Positions 18,442 to 26,545 of a stretch of DNA of 64,000 nucleotides are shown piece after piece. Position numbers and translations under genes: made by a program. The notes below the pieces were generated by a model that was not told where the DNA came from, did not search any database, and saw nothing but the letters and a program-made list of their open reading frames with translations. The stretch spans positions 3,472,001 through 3,536,000 of the forward strand of contig AP012044.1 of the NCBI GenBank assembly GCA_000283575.1, in the 5' to 3' direction. Position 1 is the stretch's first letter. Each line of letters starts with the position of its first letter. The stretch is from Oscillibacter valericigenes Sjm18-20 (GTDB taxonomy: Bacteria; Bacillota; Clostridia; Oscillospirales; Oscillospiraceae).

Positions 18442-18611
18442 GTCGATTGATCTCCTCCGGCGCACCGCGCCGCGTGCAAATGTGATCGCATACCAATAGG
18501 TTTTATAAGTATACCACCCCTTCTCTTTTCGGGCAACATTTTTTCTTTTTTCGTTTTGGCGTTCCGGCACCTCTCTCCGGCAATTCTCAACGCCGGTTTT
18601 TAAAAAAAATG

Positions 18612-18640
18612 TATACAAATCGCGCGAATTGTGGTATACT
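18612..18640 (+). promoter_or_regulatory. Promoter upstream of rnj (extended -10)
   Basis: TATACA at 18612-18617 (4 of 6 to consensus), a 17-base spacer, and TGg TATACT at 18632-18640. This predicts a leader of about 330 bases before rnj. Confidence 0.6.
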
Positions 18641-18978
18641 ATCTGCAATATTACCATATGGAGTTCTGTGTGCAGCGCGTTGAGCCGCGAATATTGCCGC
18701 TCCGCCGCCTCGGAACATTGGTTTTTGTATTTCACTGGGCAGAACTGCGGTTTCATCCCGGTTTAATAAACGGATAATCTCACAGGGTGCAGCGCGGACG
18801 CAGTCCTTCTTTCCGCCGGCGAAACGGGGCCGGACGGAGACGGGCCGTCCTTGATTTGGTGCGGCTTTTTGCGATGCAAGAGGCTTTTGCGCCTTATTTT
18901 GGTATGCGTTTTTTGCCGTACATCCGGGGGAGATCTCCGTATTTTTACTTAATCTATAAATAAAGGAGTTCTCTATCT
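18641..18978 (+). other. Long non-coding leader of rnj, possibly structured
   Basis: 338 bases without a plausible gene. GCAATATT (18645-18652) is complementary to AATATTGC ~40 bases later, and GTGCAGCGCG occurs twice (18670-18679 and 18787-18796). Several GC-rich complementary tracts (CGGGGCCGG / CCGTCC) lie near 18830. It ends in AAAGGAG at 18962-18968, the rnj ribosome site. It may be an autoregulatory leader or a separate small RNA; no known family was identified. Confidence 0.5.
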
Positions 18979-20637
18979 ATGGCAGAAAAACTGAAAATCA
19001 TCCCTCTCGGGGGACTGGACGAGATCGGAAAAAACATGACCGTTTACGAGTGCGGCGGCGAGATGATCGTCGTGGACTGCGGCATGGCCTTTCCCGGAGA
19101 TGATATGTACGGCATTGATCTGGTAATACCCGACGTGACGTACCTCATCAAAAACCGCGCCCGGGTCCGGGGCCTGTTTATCACCCACGGGCACGAGGAT
19201 CACATCGGGGCCATCCCCTACGTGCTCAAGCAAATAAACATCCCCATCTACTGCACCCGGTTTACCGCCGGCCTCATTAAGCTGAAGCTGGAGGAGCACG
19301 GGCTTGTGAAATCCACCAAGCTCATCACCGTTGAGCCGGGCGAGACTGTTCGGGCGGGCAAATTCAATGTGGAATTCATCCATGTGAACCACTCCATCGC
19401 AGACTCCGTGGCCTTTGCCATCCACACCCACATGGGGGCCGTGGTCCACACCGGCGACTTTAAGATTGACTCCACTCCCATTGACGGCGAGGTCATGGAC
19501 CTGACCCGTCTGGGCACGCTGGGGAAAGAGGGCGTGCTGGCGTTGTGCGCCGACTCCACCAATGTGGAGCGTCCCGGTTTCACCCCCTCGGAAAAAACCG
19601 TGGGTGCCACCTTTAAGCGCCAGTTCACCGGATGTAACGAGCGTATCATTGTCACCACCTTCGCCTCCAACGTCCACCGCATACAGCAGGTGCTGGACGC
19701 CGCGGCCGCCACGGGGCGGAAAGTGGCCGTCACAGGCCGGAGTATGGAGAACATGATGAAGGTCTCCACGGAGTTGGGCTATATGAAGGTGCCCAAGAAC
19801 ACGCTTCTGGACATCAACAAGATCAAGGGCCTTCCGAAAAACAAGCAGGTCATCGTCACCACCGGTTCTCAGGGGGAGGAAATGAGTGCGCTGTACCGCA
19901 TGGCATTCTCCACGCACCGGCAGGTGGAGCTGGGAGCGGGGGATAAGGTCATTATCTCCGCCTCCGCCATTCCCGGCAACGAGGTGACGGTGGGCCGGGT
20001 CATCAACGAACTGTTCCGCAAGGGCGTCAACGTGATCTATAACCGGGCGGACATGCTCCATGTCTCCGGCCACGCCTGTCAGGAGGAGCTGAAGATCGTC
20101 CATGCACTGACGAAGCCCCGTTTCTTCATTCCTCTCCACGGTGAGCAGCGGATGCTCCAGATTCATTCCAATCTGGCTCAGTCCATGGGCATGGATCGCA
20201 ATCACATTGCCATTGCGGAAAACGGCTCCGTCATTGAGATCACAGGAAAGAGCATGAAGCTCAACGGCACCGTGCCCGCAGGCGAGGTGTATGTGGACGG
20301 CTCCGGCGTGGGCGACGTGGGCGCCGTTGTCATGAGAGACCGCAAGCGTCTGGCCGAAGACGGTATGGTGGTGGTCATCCTGCCCATCTCCTCCCACGAC
20401 GGACAGCTGCTCTCCAAACCCGAGATCGTCACCCGGGGCTTTATCTACGTGAAGGAATCCGACGATATGATGCGGGAGTTGGAAAACATCGCCATGGAGG
20501 CCGCCTCCAACGCTCCTCGTCAAAAGGGCCGGGACGACGGTGAACTGCGCAGTGCGGTAAAATCCGCCGTCAGCAACTACCTTTTCAAAAACACCCAGCG
20601 CAACCCCATGGTTATTCCGGTGGTCACAAAGCTGTAA
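18979..20637 (+). CDS. rnj: Ribonuclease J
   Basis: 552 residues. Metallo-beta-lactamase/beta-CASP nuclease: PLGGLDEIGKNM at the N-terminus, metal-binding HGHEDH (70-75), second His in VVHTGDFKID, beta-CASP motif TTGSQGE (~295) and SGHACQEEL (~365). The C-terminal domain ends ~552. Acts as 5' exo- and endonuclease in mRNA decay and rRNA processing. Single RNase J in view; starts with ATG 10 bases after AAAGGAG. Confidence 0.96.
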   Translation: MAEKLKIIPLGGLDEIGKNMTVYECGGEMIVVDCGMAFPGDDMYGIDLVIPDVTYLIKNRARVRGLFITHGHEDHIGAIPYVLKQINIPIYCTRFTAGLIKLKLEEHGLVKSTKLITVEPGETVRAGKFNVEFIHVNHSIADSVAFAIHTHMGAVVHTGDFKIDSTPIDGEVMDLTRLGTLGKEGVLALCADSTNVERPGFTPSEKTVGATFKRQFTGCNERIIVTTFASNVHRIQQVLDAAAATGRKVAVTGRSMENMMKVSTELGYMKVPKNTLLDINKIKGLPKNKQVIVTTGSQGEEMSALYRMAFSTHRQVELGAGDKVIISASAIPGNEVTVGRVINELFRKGVNVIYNRADMLHVSGHACQEELKIVHALTKPRFFIPLHGEQRMLQIHSNLAQSMGMDRNHIAIAENGSVIEITGKSMKLNGTVPAGEVYVDGSGVGDVGAVVMRDRKRLAEDGMVVVILPISSHDGQLLSKPEIVTRGFIYVKESDDMMRELENIAMEAASNAPRQKGRDDGELRSAVKSAVSNYLFKNTQRNPMVIPVVTKL

Positions 20638-20646
20638 AAAATAAAC

Positions 20647-20679
20647 CATCCGCCCCGGTGCAATGCGCCGGGGCGGATG
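20647..20679 (+). terminator. GC-rich hairpin after rnj
   Basis: CATCCGCCCCGG / CCGGGGCGGATG with a 9-base loop, 9 bases after the rnj stop. It is preceded by A residues and not followed by a strong T run, so termination may be partial. Confidence 0.65.
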
Positions 20680-20812
20680 CCATATTGACTGAGCAGCCGG
20701 AGAATTCCTGAGAGGTTTTGTATCCTCTTGAACCTTTCTTGCAGATATTGCCGTCTTTGGTCTCCGCAATCAATCAAAACAATGTTTCCAGACAGTTCCA
20801 GCATATCCAGCC

Positions 20813-20841
20813 GCATAGGGAAACAAATCCTGCGGATACTA
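20813..20841 (+). promoter_or_regulatory. Likely sigma-G promoter of spoVT
   Basis: GCATA at 20813-20817 (the sigma-F/G -35 core), a 17-base spacer, and GATACTA at 20835-20841 (6 of 7 to CATnnTA). spoVT is sigma-G-controlled in Bacillus, so the placement fits forespore expression. Confidence 0.55.
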
Positions 20842-20881
20842 AGTCCACCGAGCCAAATGATACCTTAGGAGGAAGTTATAG

Positions 20882-21424
20882 ATGAAAGCCACTGGAATTG
20901 TACGCCGCATCGACGATCTGGGCCGTGTAGTCATTCCCAAGGAAATCCGCCGTACCATGCGTATCCGCGAGGGCGACCCTTTGGAGATTTACACCAGCCG
21001 GGACGGCGAGGTAATCTTTAAAAAGTATTCCCTGCTGGGCGGAGTGGAGGACTTCGCAGGACAACTCTGCGAATCTGTCAGCAAATCCACCGGCGCAATC
21101 TGCGCCGTCACCGACCGGGACAACATTGTGTCCGTGGCAGGCGGCGGACGGAGAGAACTGCTGGGCAAGCACATCTCCCCCGAATTGGAAGAGCATCTGG
21201 AGTCCCGCAAGGTCTATCAGTTCGACCCCGGCCAACCGCCCATGCCGGTCAGCGACGCCAACGAAAAGTTTCAGGTCCTGCTGGCGGCCCCCATCCTGTC
21301 GGAGGGCGATCTGCTGGGTGCAGTTGTATTTATAGGGCAGGAGCCCATCATCCCGGTGACCGAAACAGAGTACAAACTGGCACAGACCGTCGCCTCGTTT
21401 ATGGGAAAGCATATGGAGAGCTGA
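20882..21424 (+). CDS. spoVT: Stage V sporulation protein T
   Basis: 180 residues. N-terminal AbrB-type swapped-hairpin DNA-binding domain (MKATGIVRRIDDLGRVVIPKEIRR..., residues 1-50), then a GAF-like domain (~55-178). This two-domain layout and full length separate SpoVT from the short AbrB. It regulates late forespore genes. AGGAGG lies 9 bases before the ATG. Its presence shows that the organism belongs to a sporulating lineage. Confidence 0.96.
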   Translation: MKATGIVRRIDDLGRVVIPKEIRRTMRIREGDPLEIYTSRDGEVIFKKYSLLGGVEDFAGQLCESVSKSTGAICAVTDRDNIVSVAGGGRRELLGKHISPELEEHLESRKVYQFDPGQPPMPVSDANEKFQVLLAAPILSEGDLLGAVVFIGQEPIIPVTETEYKLAQTVASFMGKHMES

Positions 21425-21429
21425 CGCCC

Positions 21430-21472
21430 AAAATCCGCCGGGAAGCAGGCTTTGCTTCCCGGCGGATTTTAA
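21430..21472. terminator. Bidirectional terminator after spoVT
   Basis: AAAATCCGCCGGGAAGC / GCTTCCCGGCGGATTTT perfect 17-base stem between convergent genes. Confidence 0.88.
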
Positions 21473-21492
21473 TTGTCCTCCGTGTCCATTCC

Positions 21493-22533
21493 TCAATCCC
21501 CCAGCGTGGCCAAACGGCGCATTCCGTCCAGATCGCCGCCAGACAGCGGAACGGAGAAGACACCGCCCAGCGCGCCGGTGATATCTCCCTGAACGGAGCA
21601 CATTTCGGTCATCGCTGCCGCCAGCGCGGAGCGAAACGGCTCCCCATCCAGGAGCTCGTCGTCCGGGCGGGCCGCCAAAACCGTTTGGTAGAATTTTTCG
21701 GTAACACCGATGACCGTGGTCTCTTCAAAAATGCTGCGGGACCGGTTCAATCCTGTCCGCCAATAATCCGCAAAGTCAATCCGCATATCGGCGGGAAGAA
21801 CGGCCACATCGGCGGTGCCGTCCGCCAGGGCAGGCAGGAGGGAATATCCGCCATCGCCGGCAAAATCACTGCGGGACAGATTGCTGAGATCGGAGAGGGT
21901 ATTTCCCTGGTAATTGTCCGCAAGCCAGACGGAGACCATATCTTTTTTTTCGTCCGAGTCAATCAGCCATGCAGCCCGGTCCAGTTCGTCCCATGTAAGA
22001 GGGGTACCCGACGCGGCCCGGGCCGCCAGCTGGCGGCCGTAGTCCGACGGTCCCGCCAGAATCAGCATTCGCTGCCCGCCGGTCTCGTCACCCCAACTGG
22101 TCTGCGCAGCACTCTGCCAATCCGCTGCATCCCCGCTGTCAGGCAGGGCCGTCCGCTCGTATGTCGTCAGCAGCGGAACGGCGTTCCCCCCCACCTCCGC
22201 AAAGGAATTGCCGGGCAGTATTGCAAGATCTATGCCGCCCTCGTCAAGCGCCTGCGCCGTGGCCGCGGGGGATGCGCCCACAGTGACCTCCACCGTCCCA
22301 ACCGCCACGCCCTGATCCGCCAGGGCGGACTTCAGCGCACCCGGCAGCGCTTGCACCGCATACATAAGCGCAGAGGCCGAGAAGTCTTCCCTGCGCGTCA
22401 ATTCCAGCCGCAGAGCCTCCAGTTCCAGCGGTTCGGAGGCGGACGAGGAGGACGGCGGCGCGGTCCGCTGCCCACAGGCGGACAGGCCGGAAAGCAGCAC
22501 AAGCGCCGCCAGCGCAAATGCCATTTTTCTCAT
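21493..22533 (-). CDS. PhnD-like phosphate/phosphonate-type ABC substrate-binding lipoprotein
   Basis: 346 residues from the ATG at 22533 (an upstream extension to 22659 has no signal peptide logic). Lipobox LSGLSAC (Cys~19), Ser-rich linker, then a type II binding fold: ALPGALKSALADQGVAVGTVEV, the PhnD-type GASPAATAQALDEGGIDLAILPGNSF (~80-105) and RSIFEETTVIGVTEKFYQTV. The family binds phosphate, phosphite or phosphonate. No ABC permease or ATPase lies beside it, so it is an orphan binding protein or serves a remote transporter or sensor. Confidence 0.75.
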   Translation of the reverse strand: MRKMAFALAALVLLSGLSACGQRTAPPSSSSASEPLELEALRLELTRREDFSASALMYAVQALPGALKSALADQGVAVGTVEVTVGASPAATAQALDEGGIDLAILPGNSFAEVGGNAVPLLTTYERTALPDSGDAADWQSAAQTSWGDETGGQRMLILAGPSDYGRQLAARAASGTPLTWDELDRAAWLIDSDEKKDMVSVWLADNYQGNTLSDLSNLSRSDFAGDGGYSLLPALADGTADVAVLPADMRIDFADYWRTGLNRSRSIFEETTVIGVTEKFYQTVLAARPDDELLDGEPFRSALAAAMTEMCSVQGDITGALGGVFSVPLSGGDLDGMRRLATLGD

Positions 22534-22578
22534 GACAGCCCCCTTCGAATAAATGATCATCGTATTTTTTTGCAAGGG

Positions 22579-22607
22579 TGGACTTTTTTGAAGAGTCTTG
22601 CTATAAT
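22579..22607 (+). promoter_or_regulatory. Promoter of the cupin-Hpt pair
   Basis: TGGACT at 22579-22584, 17-base spacer, extended -10 TGcTATAAT ending at 22607. Confidence 0.65.
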
Positions 22608-22708
22608 ACTCGCAAAGATTCCATTCTGTGTGAAAGTCTTTATGAAATGATTGTATCACCGGATGCCGCCGGACGCAAGCCGACGGTTAAGAAAAGGAGG
22701 ACATGGAG

Positions 22709-23053
22709 ATGTATCAGTTTTCTGCAAATTGTCCCCGCGGGGAAAAACAGGTGGCTGGCGGAAAGGGCCTCGCGCGCGTGAAGGTATTGGCAAAGCCCGA
22801 TCAGATGTACCACAGCGCCCGTCTGTTCAACCACATCACGTTGGACTCCGGCTGCTCCATCGGGTATCACGCCCATGACCATGAGACAGAGTTCTATTAT
22901 ATTCTCAGCGGCGAGGCTGTGTTCAACGACAACGGCGCGGAGGTGGTTCTTCACGCCGGAGACATCACCGAGACCGGTCACGGTCAGTCCCACGGCCTGG
23001 AAAACCGCAGCGATGCGCCGGTGGAGCTGATCGCCCTGATCGTCACCGAGTAA
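22709..23053 (+). CDS. Small cupin-domain protein
   Basis: 114 residues. The second ATG (22709) is chosen because the first (22703) is only 2 bases from AAAGGAGG. Single double-stranded beta-helix with metal-binding motif 1 GYHAHDHETEFYYILSGE (~50-67) and motif 2 GDITETGHGQSHGLEN (~88-103). Such one-domain cupins bind a small ligand or metal and act as isomerases, dioxygenases or sensors; the exact role cannot be told. It starts an apparent two-gene unit with an Hpt-domain gene 12 bases on. Confidence 0.82.
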   Translation: MYQFSANCPRGEKQVAGGKGLARVKVLAKPDQMYHSARLFNHITLDSGCSIGYHAHDHETEFYYILSGEAVFNDNGAEVVLHAGDITETGHGQSHGLENRSDAPVELIALIVTE

Positions 23054-23065
23054 GACGGAGTCCCC

Positions 23066-23419
23066 ATGAGTGAGTTGACTGACAAACTTCGCGCCATGGG
23101 TGCGGATATGGATGGCGCGATGAACCGGTTGATGAACAGCGAGGAGCTGTACGCCACTTGTTTTGGTTATTTTATGGACGACCCGGCCTTCGCCGCGCTG
23201 GGTTCCGCGCTGGACTCAAAGGACTATACGGCCGCATTCGAGGCAGCTCATTCGCTGAAGGGCGTAGCCGGTAACCTGGGCCTGACCCGACTGTATGAGC
23301 TGAGCGGCCAGTTGGCCGAGCCTCTGCGACATGGTCAGCCGGGAGATGCCGACCTGTCGGGGCTGTATGCAGTCCTTGTCGAAGAGCGGGACAATCTGAA
23401 GCCTCTTGTGGAAAAATAA
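23066..23419 (+). CDS. Histidine phosphotransfer (Hpt) domain protein
   Basis: 117 residues forming a four-helix Hpt domain with the phospho-acceptor motif AHSLKGVAGNLG (His ~56). Free-standing Hpt proteins shuttle phosphate between a hybrid kinase and a response regulator. No kinase or regulator is near, which makes the partner unknown. Twelve bases after the cupin gene; followed by a terminator at 23571. Confidence 0.85.
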   Translation: MSELTDKLRAMGADMDGAMNRLMNSEELYATCFGYFMDDPAFAALGSALDSKDYTAAFEAAHSLKGVAGNLGLTRLYELSGQLAEPLRHGQPGDADLSGLYAVLVEERDNLKPLVEK

Positions 23420-23584
23420 GCGCAGGAGGAGATTGAGAGGAAAGCGGTAGAGAGCCGCCTGCGGCGGAGCAAGTCAACTGCTTCCGAGGCAGCGGCACGG
23501 TCGGCAGGCTTATCCGAGTTTGTCCGTCGCAATGCCGTAACGGTGGTAAACCAAAATTTTTCAAGACCGCGCGGATTGGAGAGG
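23420..23584 (+). pseudogene. Open stretch in frame after the Hpt stop, possible gene remnant
   Basis: Directly after the Hpt stop the same frame stays open for 54 codons until a TAG, giving a charged, plausible protein (EEIERKAVESRLRR...ARSAGLSEFVRRNAV). The segment resembles ribbon-helix-helix mobilisation proteins. There is no ATG, GTG or TTG start in frame with it, though AGGAGGAG precedes an ATT codon. It could be a remnant, an unusual read-through tail or chance. Confidence 0.25.
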
Positions 23585-23608
23585 GCTTAGCTTTCCAATC
23601 CGCTTTTT
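23571..23608 (+). terminator. Rho-independent terminator
   Basis: GCGGATTGGA / TCCAATCCGC stem followed by TTTTTATT. Ends the cupin-Hpt transcript. Confidence 0.85.
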
Positions 23609-23716
23609 ATTGCTTTAAAGACCTCCTTCGAGCGCCTCAGTTCCACTTTTGTGAAAAGCCACGTCATTTTGTCCTGCGCTTTGGATAATTTATGTGCACA
23701 AAGTTTCAAAAGTCAT

Positions 23717-23744
23717 TTGATTTTTTGGACAAATATGATATAAT
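23717..23744 (+). promoter_or_regulatory. Promoter of the AAA/DUF4143 ATPase gene
   Basis: TTGATT at 23717-23722, 16-base spacer, TATAAT at 23739-23744 with an extended TG at 23736-23737. The leader to the ATG is about 140 bases. Confidence 0.72.
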
Positions 23745-23891
23745 AAAAAATGCGACAATTTTCGCTATTTTTCGACTATGCCCGTTTCGGCTCCTCCCGG
23801 GGCTGGAGCGGGCGCGGTCTGTAACGGGTACAGCGTCCTGACTTTACCGGACGCCGCGCCTGAATCTGTTGAATAAAAGGAAGTAATCCGA

Positions 23892-25181
23892 ATGGTTCGT
23901 ACTGCATATGAGCATCTGAAAAAATGGAAGGCGCGAAAGACCCGCCGGCCCCTCATCCTGCGGGGACCGCGGCAGGTGGGGAAAACCTGGTTGCTGCGGG
24001 AATTCGGTGAAAAAGAATATGAATGCTCCGTCTATATCGACTTTGAGAACAACCGGCAGATGTCCAGTCTCTTTTCCGATCCCTCTTCGGTGGAGCAAAT
24101 CATCACGGGGTTGGAGTTGTATGCCGGACACAAAATTGACCCGGCCGCCACTCTTCTGATTTTTGACGAAATTCAATCCGTTCCCCAGGCGCTTACCTGT
24201 TTGAAACTCTTCGGCAGGGACGCGCCCCAGTACCATGTTCTGTGCGGCAGCAGCGAACTGGACGTAGCGCTGCATAATGGCGTACCCTTTCCGGCAGAGT
24301 GGGTGGAGGTTTTTGATTTACACCCCCTGTCCTTTTTTGAGTTTCTTCTGGCCATCGGCAAGGAGGAATATGTCACGATGCTGCGGGAGCGCCGCTATGA
24401 CCTGACGCCCAACTACCGTCAGGACTATATAAGATTTTTAAAATACTACTGCTTTGTGGGCGGCATGCCGGAGGCGGTGGAGGCGTTTACGGAAAATCGG
24501 GACTTTCCCGCTGCCCGGGAGGCCCAGCGCCGCATTCTGGCCAACTATGAGCAGGGCTTTTCAAAATATGCACCCATTGAGACTCTGCCTCGTATCCGCA
24601 TGCTCTGGAACAGTATTCCCCTGCAGCTGAATCGGGAGAACCGTAAATTTGTCTTCGGGCTGATGAAAGAGGGCGCACGGGCGCGGGAGTTTGAGCCTTC
24701 CCTGGCTTGGCTGACGGGCAGCGGCCTTGTCCGGGACATTCATCGCGCCGCGGTCCCGGAATCGCCGCTGGAGGCCAGTGAGGATGCCCGTGCGTTCAAG
24801 CTGTTTTTGCCGGATGTGGGGCTTCTGAGCTGCCTGATGGGGCTTAGGCAGGATATGCTGCTGAATGACAACGCCGTGTTTCAGGCATATCACGGAGCCC
24901 TGGTGGAGCAATATGTCCTGCAGCAGTTGGATTCCTTGAACCAGCTGGTGGTCTGCTACTGGGGCGCCCCGCGCGGCACGGCGGAGGTGGAATTTCTGGT
25001 GGACAACTGCATGGATGCCATTCCTGTGGAAGTGGCAGTGGAGCAAAATCTCCAGTCCAAAAAGCTAAAGGTTTTCCGTGAGAAGTTCCAGCCAAAGCAG
25101 TCAATCCGGACATCGCTGGCGGACTACCGCCGGGAGCCCGGGCTTTTGAATCTGCCCCTCTGGGCAATCGAAACCCTATAA
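23892..25181 (+). CDS. AAA+ ATPase with DUF4143 domain
   Basis: 429 residues. N-terminal AAA_14 ATPase with Walker A GPRQVGKT (~25-32) and Walker B LLIFDEIQ (~88-95), sensor-like VLCGSSE (arginine replaced by the sequence SSELD); C-terminal DUF4143 domain (~220-395) with FxPDVGLLSCLMG and the nuclease-like ending (AEVEFLVD...IPVEVAVEQN, then K). The family is very common in gut anaerobes in many copies and its function is unknown; a defence or mobile-element role is often suspected. Own promoter and terminator, so a single-gene unit. Confidence 0.88.
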   Translation: MVRTAYEHLKKWKARKTRRPLILRGPRQVGKTWLLREFGEKEYECSVYIDFENNRQMSSLFSDPSSVEQIITGLELYAGHKIDPAATLLIFDEIQSVPQALTCLKLFGRDAPQYHVLCGSSELDVALHNGVPFPAEWVEVFDLHPLSFFEFLLAIGKEEYVTMLRERRYDLTPNYRQDYIRFLKYYCFVGGMPEAVEAFTENRDFPAAREAQRRILANYEQGFSKYAPIETLPRIRMLWNSIPLQLNRENRKFVFGLMKEGARAREFEPSLAWLTGSGLVRDIHRAAVPESPLEASEDARAFKLFLPDVGLLSCLMGLRQDMLLNDNAVFQAYHGALVEQYVLQQLDSLNQLVVCYWGAPRGTAEVEFLVDNCMDAIPVEVAVEQNLQSKKLKVFREKFQPKQSIRTSLADYRREPGLLNLPLWAIETL

Positions 25182-25192
25182 GCCCGTTAAGC

Positions 25193-25237
25193 GCGCACCC
25201 CCGCGGTCCTGTAAGACCGTGGGGGTGCGCATTTTTT
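25193..25237 (+). terminator. Terminator after the AAA/DUF4143 gene
   Basis: GCGCACCCCCGCGGTC / GACCGTGGGGGTGCGC with a six-base loop and a T6 run. Confidence 0.9.
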
Positions 25238-25270
25238 CTGTAATTGAGAGTTTTTCCGCGGAAGCTGAAT

Positions 25271-25981
25271 TCACAAAATCCATTGCTGCCCGAGCCGTTC
25301 CACCGGCAGCACAATTTCCGCCCACTGGGGGCAGTCCTCCAAAAACGTCTCAGTAGGTCGGTAGTCCTCCCACTGGTGCATGGGAATGAGCTTTTTGACT
25401 TCAGCCAGCGCCAGAAGATAGCGGATTCCCCAGTCAGCGGCTTCCTCCAGCCTTGGGTCCAGCGGGACAAAGGCCAAGTCAATTCTCCGGCCCCGGAGCG
25501 GTTCCACATACCGCTTGAAATCCGTCTCCATATTCCGGTTCCAGGCCTTGTCCTCTCCCTCCCAGTGCCACCAGTTCAAATCTCCGGCGTGGTAAAGGAC
25601 CTTTCCCCCGCAGGTCACCAGAAACGCCACTCCCTCGTCGGTGGAGGGCAGGGTTTCCACCGCGACTCCATTGGGCAGGTCGATTTTCTCATTACCGCCC
25701 AAAACGGCGCACTTCTCCGCTGTTTCATCGGAAAGGTTCCATTTCTTCCGGTTGTGCGCGGACAGCCTGATATCTTTCCCCAGCAGAAAACGGATTTCTC
25801 TTGTCCCGTCGTCCAGAGAAAAAATTTGGGGATTGAAGTGGTCGTGATGCTGGTGGCTGGTAAAGCAGAACAAAGGCTTGTCCGGCAACTCCGGCAATTC
25901 CCCTTTCCACCAGTCCAGCAGCAGGCAGACGGAATCCAGTTCCACCAGAAAACCGCTGTGGGCCAAAAATGTGACGCGCAT
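25271..25981 (-). CDS. MBL-fold metal-dependent hydrolase (UlaG-like)
   Basis: 236 residues. Metallo-beta-lactamase fold: VTFLAHSGFLVEL at the start, metal-binding SHQHHDHF (~41-48), LYHAGDLNWWHWEGED (~138-153) and a late His in PMHQWEDYRP. The HxHxDH motif appears as HQHHDH. Closest in type to UlaG-like hydrolases; substrate unknown. Its start overlaps the stop of the YbjQ gene by one base (TAATG), the last gene of the merR operon. Confidence 0.85.
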   Translation of the reverse strand: MRVTFLAHSGFLVELDSVCLLLDWWKGELPELPDKPLFCFTSHQHHDHFNPQIFSLDDGTREIRFLLGKDIRLSAHNRKKWNLSDETAEKCAVLGGNEKIDLPNGVAVETLPSTDEGVAFLVTCGGKVLYHAGDLNWWHWEGEDKAWNRNMETDFKRYVEPLRGRRIDLAFVPLDPRLEEAADWGIRYLLALAEVKKLIPMHQWEDYRPTETFLEDCPQWAEIVLPVERLGQQWIL

Positions 25982-26292
25982 TATTTGAACTTCACCGCCG
26001 TGCCGTAGGCCACCACCTCGGCAGCCCCCTGCATTACGGAGGAGGACGCATACCGCAGTCCCACCACCGCGTCGGCACCCAGCCCCTCCGCCGCGTCCAC
26101 CATACGCTTCGTGGCTATGGCACGGGCCTCGTTCAGCATCTCCGTATAGCCAACGATCTCGCCGCCCACCAGCGTCTTCATTCCGGCCATAAAGTCCCGT
26201 CCAAAATTCTTGCTGTAAACCACGGTGCCCTTCACCACATCCAGGGCTTCAAACTCCTGCCCCGGAATCGTTTCAATACTGACCAGCTTCAT
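25981..26292 (-). CDS. YbjQ-family (UPF0145) protein
   Basis: 103 residues from the ATG at 26292, preceded by AGGAGGAGAAG. Whole protein matches the family pattern: ETIPGQEFEALDVVKGTVVYSKN, DFMAGMKTLVGGEIVGYTEML, ARAIATKRMVDAAEGLGADAVVGLRYASS. These pentameric cytoplasmic proteins have no settled function. Overlaps the previous membrane-protein gene by 20 bases. Confidence 0.92.
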   Translation of the reverse strand: MKLVSIETIPGQEFEALDVVKGTVVYSKNFGRDFMAGMKTLVGGEIVGYTEMLNEARAIATKRMVDAAEGLGADAVVGLRYASSSVMQGAAEVVAYGTAVKFK

Positions 26293-26545
26293 CTTCTTCT
26301 CCTCCTGCAATTTCTTTCATTCTTTGGTGTCTCACAATTAAAATTGGAATGATCAAAGCCGCATCGATCACGGCCAGAATCAACAAGAACAGGCGCATGG
26401 CGCCGTTTTGGGGGAAATACCGCGTCCGCGCCCACAGCAGCAGGGCGGCCATGGCCGCCTCCCAGAATACGGCAACGCACGCGTCCCCGTTGGCCTTCCG
26501 CCGGCGCTCGCGCTGGCGGGACTCAAACTCAAAACCGCCTTGCAT
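26273..26545 (-). CDS. Small two-helix membrane protein
   Basis: 90 residues. A basic cytoplasmic N-terminus (SRQRERRRK) precedes two hydrophobic segments (~22-42 and ~51-70), then a charged tail (MKEIAGGEEDEAGQY). No known domain. Overlaps the MerR gene upstream by 17 bases and the YbjQ gene downstream by 20, so translation is coupled along the operon. Confidence 0.7.
   Translation of the reverse strand: MQGGFEFESRQRERRRKANGDACVAVFWEAAMAALLLWARTRYFPQNGAMRLFLLILAVIDAALIIPILIVRHQRMKEIAGGEEDEAGQY

Noticed and set aside
18641-18978. Firm call of 6S RNA in the rnj leader
   Set aside because: Size is compatible but I could not identify the closing stems and central bubble, so only a structured leader is claimed.
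18973-20769. 598-codon minus-strand frame
   Set aside because: Exact antisense shadow of rnj, which has full RNase J motifs on the plus strand.
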